44,626 nt of DNA from positions 1 through 44,626 of the forward strand of contig JBEBHJ010000027.1 of assembly GCA_040081075.1 (NCBI GenBank). The letters are read 5' to 3'. The notes below the pieces were generated by a model. That model did no database searches. It had not been told where the DNA came from and saw only the letters and a list, made by a program, of their open reading frames with translations. Shown piece by piece: positions 39,266-44,626 of the stretch. The stretch's first letter is position 1; each line of letters begins with the position of its first letter. Source of the stretch: JANJUB01 sp040081075 (GTDB taxonomy: Bacteria; Armatimonadota; Fimbriimonadia; Fimbriimonadales; Fimbriimonadaceae). The position numbers and the translations under genes were made by a program.

Positions 39266-41736
39266 TCGACTTCTATTTTCTCAAGGACACCGTTTGCGTT
39301 GATGTAGATGTTAGCCGAGGTTTGGCTGAAGGATCGATCAAAGCCGATCATTTTGAACCAGCCACCCTTAAAGTTCGCGGGAAGCTTAAAGGCGATTCCG
39401 ATTTCGTTGCGCGTCGCATCGTAGACCAACTCGAGCCTTTCGCCCCAAGGCGGAAGTAACAAAACCCGAGCCCAGCGGGGGTTCCCATCCACATGCAACC
39501 AGAGATTGCCGTCGGGGAGCCGGGTGATCAGGGGTTGAAGTGCAGGAGTTGAGTTTGAAACCTCGAACGGTACGTCCAGCTTTCGCCGTGTGCCATCCGC
39601 CTCGATGATGAATACTCTTACCGAGTAAACGGCTTCCTTGAATGTTGCGGGGATGTCAAATCTAACTTCCCATTTACGAGTAGCCGGGTTCCAAGCTAAT
39701 GGTTTCAGGTCGCCGCCGGGGAAGATTGCAACAACCTTATCGCAGTCAGCGGGAGCAACAACTTCAAGAAGTGGGTCACCGGCGCGGTACGCAGGGGTTC
39801 GCGGGGCTTTGGCTAATCGACCGTTAGGTTTGCCAGCCATTGATCCGAAAATCTTTTCATAGCTCATTCCGTCTGCCATTTCAACCGGCACTTGAACGGT
39901 TTCTTGCTTGCCACCGGGGTTGATGACTCGTTGATCCACCGCAACAAATGAAGTAAATCTGGACATGAGCGAAAAATCCAGGGCAAGGTTTGTAATGGCG
40001 GTCTCCCAATAGGTCGGCCCCTTCACATCAGATCGCGATGCATCGCGCCAGTTTGTTTCCATGCGTTCTTGGAGTTCCAAATCGTTAATCTTCTCTCTTG
40101 CCCACAGCGACCCAATCGCCGAGCCAGAACTCCCGTTTCTTGGCAAGGTGATTGGAAATCGCGATTCCCAATTGCGCCCACCATACATGCCCGAGATGAC
40201 AACAATGCCTTTGCCGGGTGCGCTGTAGCGCCCTTTTATGATTACTGGCTTTTCACTAAAGACATCCGGGATGTATCGCGGCAAAATATTGTCAACCGTA
40301 ACGCCCTCGAATCTAACTTTGACGTCGGTCAGGACGGGAGCGTCGGTTCGCTGGACAAGCCTTTCGGTAGCGGCATCCGTATCGGCGTTGAGCGTTATGA
40401 TTTCGTGGTCCCCTCGGCCCTCGGTGCTCATCGCTTCAATAAGATAACGGTTAACCGAGTTTCCGATGCCAAAGGTAAAGATCCTGGCGTTGCCACGGTG
40501 CTTCTGAATTTGTCTTAGGGCTTCCGCTTCGCCACCAAGTAATCCGTCGGTGTTGAAGATGACAACACGAGGCCGTTTGGGATCGCCAGGCAAGGTTAGT
40601 GCGGCTTTGACGGCCTCTTCAAGTTGGGTGCCACCGTTCGCCTCAAGGGCTTCAACGTACTTTGTTGCAATCTCGCGGTTGACGGAGGTGTTGGGACGGG
40701 CTTCGGGCCAAAGGAGTCGATAACTATTGCTGAAACTGACCACGTTGAACGTGTCTTTGGGATTCAGAGCTTTAATAATTTTCTTCGTAAGCTCTTTTGA
40801 CTTTTCAATTGGAAATCCCTTTTGGCTCCCACTTTGGTCCATCACCAAGATCGCTTCCTTTGGGGCAGCTTGCTCAGGGGTTACGGCCTTGGGTGGCATG
40901 AGAATCAAGGTGAAGAATCCGCCCTTTGAAGGGTCTTTGTAGGTCAAAACGCTGCTCACGAGCTTCTCTGTTGAGATGCTATATCGCAGGATGAAGTCGC
41001 GATTTGGGATCTCGTCCGCTCTCGCAAGCTTCACCTTCGTCCGCGAGTTATCTCCCGGTGTGGTTTCGATTTTGTGGAGCACGCTGCTGATTGATGTGAT
41101 AGGTGCGCCTGCGTTAATCTGCAGGTTCAAGCTGATGGTAGATCCGGAGCGTGTTCCTTCGGGAACGACCGGTGGGGTGACTTTGCCAGGGTCTGGCGTT
41201 GTAGCCCCCGTGAATCTGGGAGCAACAACCATTGGATACACAAACTCAAATTGATCGTTCTCGAATTTAAGAAGCTGCACATAGGTCAGCGCCACCTGGA
41301 TTTCGGCATGGGGGGGAATGTTTGCCACTCTTTGGGTAAAGACGTTCGGTCGTTCTTGATCCAAAAGAGCCGTTGACTTGCCTTCCTTCTTCGCTGCTTC
41401 GTAAATCGTCCTCGCTTCCTCGCGCTTCTTGATGATCCCGGCGATCACTCGATCTCCTATGATCATCCTCATTCCATCCACGGCGCAATCTTGAGGGAGC
41501 GGAAAAGTGTAGATGGCTTCGATCGGTTTCGAACTCGGGTTGCTGAAAGTTTGTAGAACCACGACTCGTGCTCCGAAACCTTCTATCGAAGCGTTTACCT
41601 TCGTGTCCTTGAGTGGGCAGGACTCGCTCGCCTGACCGTTGGAGTCAATTATTCTGAGTTGGCTGGGCTCAATCGAAGGGCCACCACTTTGGCCCGGTTG
41701 CAATGCCGCAAGTGTAAGTAAAACTGAAGATATCAT
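39262..41736 (-). CDS. VIT and vWA domain-containing exported protein
   Basis: 824 residues with a short leader (SSVLLTLAALQPG). Residues 25-160 form a VIT (inter-alpha-trypsin inhibitor) domain: NASIEGFGARVVVLQTF and EAIYTFPLPQDCAVDGMRM, then the heavy-chain-like KKREEARTIYEAAKKEGKST. A vWA domain follows from about 295, with the metal-site motif DQSGSQKG (DxSxS) and VVIFNTDGLLGGE; Thr and Asp are present at the other positions. The last 330 residues are beta-rich and unassigned. In bacteria this VIT-vWA arrangement is widespread (often annotated with the marine proteobacterial sortase target label); no sortase signal is visible here. It heads a coupled pair with the beta-propeller lipoprotein. 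Confidence 0.92.
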   Translation of the reverse strand: MISSVLLTLAALQPGQSGGPSIEPSQLRIIDSNGQASESCPLKDTKVNASIEGFGARVVVLQTFSNPSSKPIEAIYTFPLPQDCAVDGMRMIIGDRVIAGIIKKREEARTIYEAAKKEGKSTALLDQERPNVFTQRVANIPPHAEIQVALTYVQLLKFENDQFEFVYPMVVAPRFTGATTPDPGKVTPPVVPEGTRSGSTISLNLQINAGAPITSISSVLHKIETTPGDNSRTKVKLARADEIPNRDFILRYSISTEKLVSSVLTYKDPSKGGFFTLILMPPKAVTPEQAAPKEAILVMDQSGSQKGFPIEKSKELTKKIIKALNPKDTFNVVSFSNSYRLLWPEARPNTSVNREIATKYVEALEANGGTQLEEAVKAALTLPGDPKRPRVVIFNTDGLLGGEAEALRQIQKHRGNARIFTFGIGNSVNRYLIEAMSTEGRGDHEIITLNADTDAATERLVQRTDAPVLTDVKVRFEGVTVDNILPRYIPDVFSEKPVIIKGRYSAPGKGIVVISGMYGGRNWESRFPITLPRNGSSGSAIGSLWAREKINDLELQERMETNWRDASRSDVKGPTYWETAITNLALDFSLMSRFTSFVAVDQRVINPGGKQETVQVPVEMADGMSYEKIFGSMAGKPNGRLAKAPRTPAYRAGDPLLEVVAPADCDKVVAIFPGGDLKPLAWNPATRKWEVRFDIPATFKEAVYSVRVFIIEADGTRRKLDVPFEVSNSTPALQPLITRLPDGNLWLHVDGNPRWARVLLLPPWGERLELVYDATRNEIGIAFKLPANFKGGWFKMIGFDRSFSQTSANIYINANGVLEKIEVE

Positions 41737-41833
41737 CGCTATTCCCCCACATTAAGGTCCCGTAAACTCGGGCTCCTCTTATGAGCAACACAGGAGCACA
41801 GCAATCAGTTCCCAGCAATTTGCTCAGCAACCG

Positions 41834-42589
41834 CTAGCTCTTCGCTACCACAGATTGAAAGAATTTTACGATTGCTCCGGTTACATCATTTGGCCAAGTG
41901 TGACCGCCTGGATGTTCATGCCAGATCACGTCATTGCCGCTCTTCCCTGCGAAGATTGTATATCCGGGTTGCCATTCCTTCCCCGTTTCTTGAGTTTGGT
42001 TGTTCTTCCTGGCTTGATTCAAACTGGCTTCGGCCATTGATAGCGGAATAAGGGGGTCCGTCTTGCCGTGAACTATCAGGATAGGTTTTGCCTTTGCCCG
42101 TCGGAACGCGGGAGCAGCATAGCCTGCGACGGGCGCGGCTGCGGCCAAATCACTGGATCGCTCGGTTAGCAATACGTATGAAAAGATGGCTCCATTCGAC
42201 ATGCCGCAGGTGAATAACTGCTTTGGTTTGTTGGGATCGGCCCTCTTTAAGTCTCGCACGAGGGCATCAAAAAACTTTACGTCCCGGTCTCCCGCCATGT
42301 TGGGAGCAATTTGCCAGCCGGGTGCTTTCCGGCCAAGGAGTTCAACTTGAAGGCCCTGGGGGTAAACAACCGTTGCTTGGGGCCACTCTTTGTGAACCGG
42401 GTATGAGAACGCCGCTTGGGCCGCATTCCCGGTGAAGCCGTGAAAGACAAAAACGATGGGTGAGACTTTGCCCGACGGCTTTGATGCACGGTATACGATC
42501 GCAGATCGTTCAACGCCGTCAACCTTGATCTCGAGCTTTTCTGCGATGGGAGCCGCAATCTGACCAAGCAAGGCAATGAGGGTAATCAT
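41834..42589 (-). CDS. Secreted alpha/beta-hydrolase, PHB depolymerase/LpqC-like esterase
   Basis: 251 residues. A short leader (ITLIALLGQIAAPIAE) precedes an alpha/beta-hydrolase of the polyhydroxybutyrate depolymerase / feruloyl esterase (LpqC) group. It shows VFVFHGFTGNAAQAAF (oxyanion loop), FTCGMSNGAIFSYVL (nucleophilic Ser in G-x-S-x-G), HGKTDPLIPLSMAE (acid) and EHPGGHTWPNDVT (catalytic His). The likely action is hydrolysis of an ester or polyester in the periplasm or outside the cell; the substrate is not predictable. It follows nadB by 26 bases on the same strand and may be co-transcribed. I see no clear ribosome site before the ATG. Confidence 0.9.
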   Translation of the reverse strand: MITLIALLGQIAAPIAEKLEIKVDGVERSAIVYRASKPSGKVSPIVFVFHGFTGNAAQAAFSYPVHKEWPQATVVYPQGLQVELLGRKAPGWQIAPNMAGDRDVKFFDALVRDLKRADPNKPKQLFTCGMSNGAIFSYVLLTERSSDLAAAAPVAGYAAPAFRRAKAKPILIVHGKTDPLIPLSMAEASLNQARKNNQTQETGKEWQPGYTIFAGKSGNDVIWHEHPGGHTWPNDVTGAIVKFFQSVVAKS

Positions 42590-42615
42590 AACGGTAACGA
42601 CGAAAATGGTTTGGG

Positions 42616-44121
42616 TTAGTTCTCTAGATCGGAGTTAAAATGGAGACCCACGTTTTTTTTACGAGCAAGAGCTCCTTTAACGGTGTGCTGAGCAGTGGCA
42701 AGGAGGTTCCAAGTTTCTCGGGAGTAGGATGAGAAAGATGCTTGCTTCGCATTGCGAAAATCATTCGTTAGGGAAGACACCATTGCCTCCATGTCGGCGA
42801 GACCCTTGTTCGTTCGCACGATGCCGACCTCCTGGGTCATCCAGTGTTGTAGTGCTTTGCGAATTCGAACGGCATCAACTTCTAGGATGCTGGGAGGCGG
42901 CTCTTGGATAGGCAGATTGACGGCGCCTGACGGTGTTTGTTTTACGGCTCGTTCCGCGGCGGCTCGGGCGAATACCATTGCCTCTAACAAACTATTGCTG
43001 GCGAGGCGGTTTGCACCGTGAACTCCGGTCGAAGCCACTTCACCGGCCGCATAGAGCCCCGGAATCGAAGTCTGGCCATCCAAATCGGTGACGACTCCAC
43101 CGCACGAATAGTGCTGGGCGGGAACAACAGGAATCCAATCCTTGGTTATGTCAATGCCGATCCCAAGCAGTTTGGCTTGAATGGTCGGAAACTCGGCGCT
43201 GATAATGTGAGGATCGAGGTGGGTCATATCGAGGTACACGCACCAAGTGTCGAGCCGCTTGATCTCGGCTTCAATTGCCCTTGCGACAACGTCGCGCGGA
43301 GCTAGCTCGAGCCGCTCATCGTAGTCACCCATGAACCGGCGGCCAAGATGGTTCCGCAATGTGCCACCCGCCCCACGCACGGCCTCGGTGATGAGAAAAC
43401 TGCGCAGTTGTGAGTGATAGAGCGTCGTTGGATGGAACTGCATGAACTCCATGTTCTCGATTTTTGCGCCAACTGCGTCGGCCAATCCAATACCATCCCC
43501 GGTGGCAACGTCGGGATTGGTCGTGTGAAGATAAACCTTTCCGCAACCGCCGGTGGCAAGTAGGGTTGCGTCAGCTTGAAAGTCGCGCTGACCGAGTCCA
43601 TCGATCCAAGCGCTGGCTCCGGCGCACCTTCCTTCGGGCGTTAGCAGATGAGTGACAAAAGCGTGCTCAACCACCTGGATGCGGGGATTGCGGCGGACTT
43701 CTGAGACCACGGCCCGCTCAACCTCCCATCCCGTTTTGTCCAAATGGTGGACGATGCGGTGGCGGCTGTGGCCCCCCTCGCGTCCAAGCGAGAAATCTCC
43801 GTCGTCGGCCAAATCGAATCGAGCGCCCAAGGAGGCGAGCCACTCGATGGATTCAGGAGCGCGGGTGACTAAGAACCGCACGGCCGCAGGATCGCATAGC
43901 CCATCTCCAGCGATGAGCGTGTCTTGTTCGTGCATTTTCCAGGAGTCGGCTTCGCCGATCGCAGCCGCGATCCCGCCCTGTGCGTAACTCGTATTCGCAT
44001 CCGTCACCTGAGCTTTGGTGAGGACGGTTACGTCACCGTGCTTGCTAGCTTCAAGGGCGAAGGTTAAGCCGGCCAGTCCACTGCCAATTACGAGGTAGGG
44101 CGAATTTGCTTCAACCATCAC
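42616..44121 (-). CDS. nadB: L-aspartate oxidase
   Basis: 501 residues of a flavoprotein that oxidises L-aspartate to iminoaspartate, the first step of NAD synthesis. The FAD-binding GxGxxG is in VIGSGLAGLTFALEASKHG, close to the N-terminus. LEMVFA-type C-terminal binding is seen in RLASNSLLEAMVFARAAAE, and the active-site region in YAQGGIAAAIGEADSW, GGHSRHRIVHHLDKTGWEVE and HYSCGGVVTDLDGQTSIPGL, with RGAGGTLRNHLGRRFMGDYD. It belongs to the fumarate-reductase/SDH flavoprotein family, but the aspartate oxidase pattern GGVVTD-GLYAAGEV favours nadB over SDH. The usual partner genes nadA and nadC are not in the window. Two ATGs (44121, 44118) can start it. Confidence 0.96.
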   Translation of the reverse strand: MMVEANSPYLVIGSGLAGLTFALEASKHGDVTVLTKAQVTDANTSYAQGGIAAAIGEADSWKMHEQDTLIAGDGLCDPAAVRFLVTRAPESIEWLASLGARFDLADDGDFSLGREGGHSRHRIVHHLDKTGWEVERAVVSEVRRNPRIQVVEHAFVTHLLTPEGRCAGASAWIDGLGQRDFQADATLLATGGCGKVYLHTTNPDVATGDGIGLADAVGAKIENMEFMQFHPTTLYHSQLRSFLITEAVRGAGGTLRNHLGRRFMGDYDERLELAPRDVVARAIEAEIKRLDTWCVYLDMTHLDPHIISAEFPTIQAKLLGIGIDITKDWIPVVPAQHYSCGGVVTDLDGQTSIPGLYAAGEVASTGVHGANRLASNSLLEAMVFARAAAERAVKQTPSGAVNLPIQEPPPSILEVDAVRIRKALQHWMTQEVGIVRTNKGLADMEAMVSSLTNDFRNAKQASFSSYSRETWNLLATAQHTVKGALARKKNVGLHFNSDLEN

Positions 44122-44214
44122 CCTCAGTATCCCTTGTATCTGCTTTCAAAAACCAGCGAATATCGCTACTTACGAAGCGGCGCTTTTCGTGACTTCATCG
44201 TCTTTGAAGAAAGC

Positions 44215-44586
44215 ATGACCTACCTGCTGATTACCAAAGACCCATTTACCGAGGATAGCTTCCTTTCACCGGAGGCTTTTCTGCCGTCGGATCGGCTAAT
44301 GGTTTTTGCGAACTGGGAGGATGCCCTTGATGCTTGCGATGGTGTGGACCTGATGTTTGTCGAGCTTACGGCCACCCTTGACGAGCCCAATAAGATCGCA
44401 GGGTACGAGCGGTTTGCGCACGCAAAAATGGCACATCCGGTTGCTCGAGACGTGCCGCTCGTCCTCGTCGCGGTTCCTGCAGACTATGAACTGGATTTCA
44501 TGGTTGGATTCCCGGATTTTGTTTTTGCGCAGGTTGCTCACCCAATCACAACTAAAATCTTTCGGCGCGCATCGACTTGGATTTAG
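44215..44586 (+). CDS. Receiver-like protein lacking the phosphorylation aspartate
   Basis: 123 residues from ATG 44215 (GAAGAAAG before it); an upstream TTG at 44134 is less likely. The strand-helix pattern recalls a response-regulator receiver: TYLLITKDPFTEDSF as the first strand and loop, VDLMFVELTATLDEPNK where DLVLLD would sit, VPLVLVAVPADYELDF as the fourth strand, and VFAQVAHPITTKIF in the place of the KP loop. The phospho-acceptor Asp is Glu and the conserved Lys is replaced by His, so it would be phosphorylation-independent. The assignment is tentative. No kinase neighbour is present. Its end overlaps the minus-strand gene at the right edge by 35 bases. Confidence 0.6.
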   Translation: MTYLLITKDPFTEDSFLSPEAFLPSDRLMVFANWEDALDACDGVDLMFVELTATLDEPNKIAGYERFAHAKMAHPVARDVPLVLVAVPADYELDFMVGFPDFVFAQVAHPITTKIFRRASTWI

Positions 44587-44626
44587 CGTAGTTGACGGCG
44601 GCCTCTATAAATGCGTTGAATAGGGC
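44552..44626 (-). CDS. pyrG: Partial C-terminal end of a probable CTP synthase
   Basis: The minus strand is open from the right edge to a TAG at 44554-44552, giving the last 24 residues: ALFNAFIEAAVNYAKSKS followed by MRAERF. The block LFxxFIxAA is typical of the end of CTP synthase, which after the glutaminase domain normally runs HPLFxxFI-AA. Only this short end is visible, so the assignment is tentative. It overlaps the convergent receiver-like gene by 35 bases. Confidence 0.45.
   Translation of the reverse strand, partial: ALFNAFIEAAVNYAKSKSMRAERF

Overview
The window is gene-dense chromosomal DNA of a diderm (outer-membrane) bacterium. About 35 genes fill 44.6 kb and no gap between genes exceeds about 200 bases. 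Outer-membrane LptD-like barrels, a Tat-type leader, a lipobox protein and a class A penicillin-binding protein show a two-membrane envelope with peptidoglycan. The mix of families (DUF1385, DUF1800, DUF1111, a VIT/vWA protein, HD-GYP, FlgD-type Ig ends, many GTG/TTG starts) resembles Armatimonadota of the Fimbriimonas type. That placement is an inference from gene content, not a proof. I see no prophage, insertion sequence, CRISPR array, tRNA or rRNA gene.

Layout, left to right. 1-1614 (minus): an ECF sigma factor, a small one-helix protein (candidate anti-sigma) and a third gene that runs off the left edge, all overlapping. 1730-4108: a chemoreceptor. 4105-5322 (minus): a DUF1385 membrane protein. 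5377-7916: an acyl-CoA dehydrogenase and a Gfo/Idh/MocA dehydrogenase with overlapping ends, closed by a strong two-way terminator. 7979-9577 (minus): ribosomal protein S1. 9709-11253: a short LptD-like protein. 11257-15585 (minus): PBP1A, a DUF1800 protein and a small membrane protein. 15756-16880: rplU, rpmA and coaE.

16885-25817 is the most distinctive part. It holds a consensus-like promoter and a structured 5' leader, then a secreted CsgG/FlgO-like protein carrying a collagen-like (Gly-Ala/Thr-Thr) segment, and a 934-residue secreted protein with a FlgD-type Ig end. After a terminator come a fusion of an invasin-type Ig domain to an LptD-like barrel and a large secreted protein of unknown fold. 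I read this as a candidate cell-surface assembly locus.

25798-35208 carries an atypical acyl-CoA dehydrogenase relative, a ceramidase-like secreted protein, a small unknown protein, an HD-GYP phosphodiesterase next to a degenerate HD-GYP relative, a GT39-type membrane glycosyltransferase, a Xer recombinase, a PhzF-like isomerase and a membrane protein with two FHA domains. 35210-44121 (all minus) carries a Tat-type aminotransferase V, a frameshifted di-haem DUF1111 gene, a beta-propeller lipoprotein overlapping a VIT/vWA protein, a PHB-depolymerase-like esterase and L-aspartate oxidase (nadB). At the right edge are a receiver-like protein and, on the other strand, the last 24 codons of what is probably CTP synthase.

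The genome looks compact. Several convergent pairs interlock their stop codons in a shared four-base sequence (TTAA, TTAG, CTAG). Many co-directional genes overlap by 1 to 20 bases.
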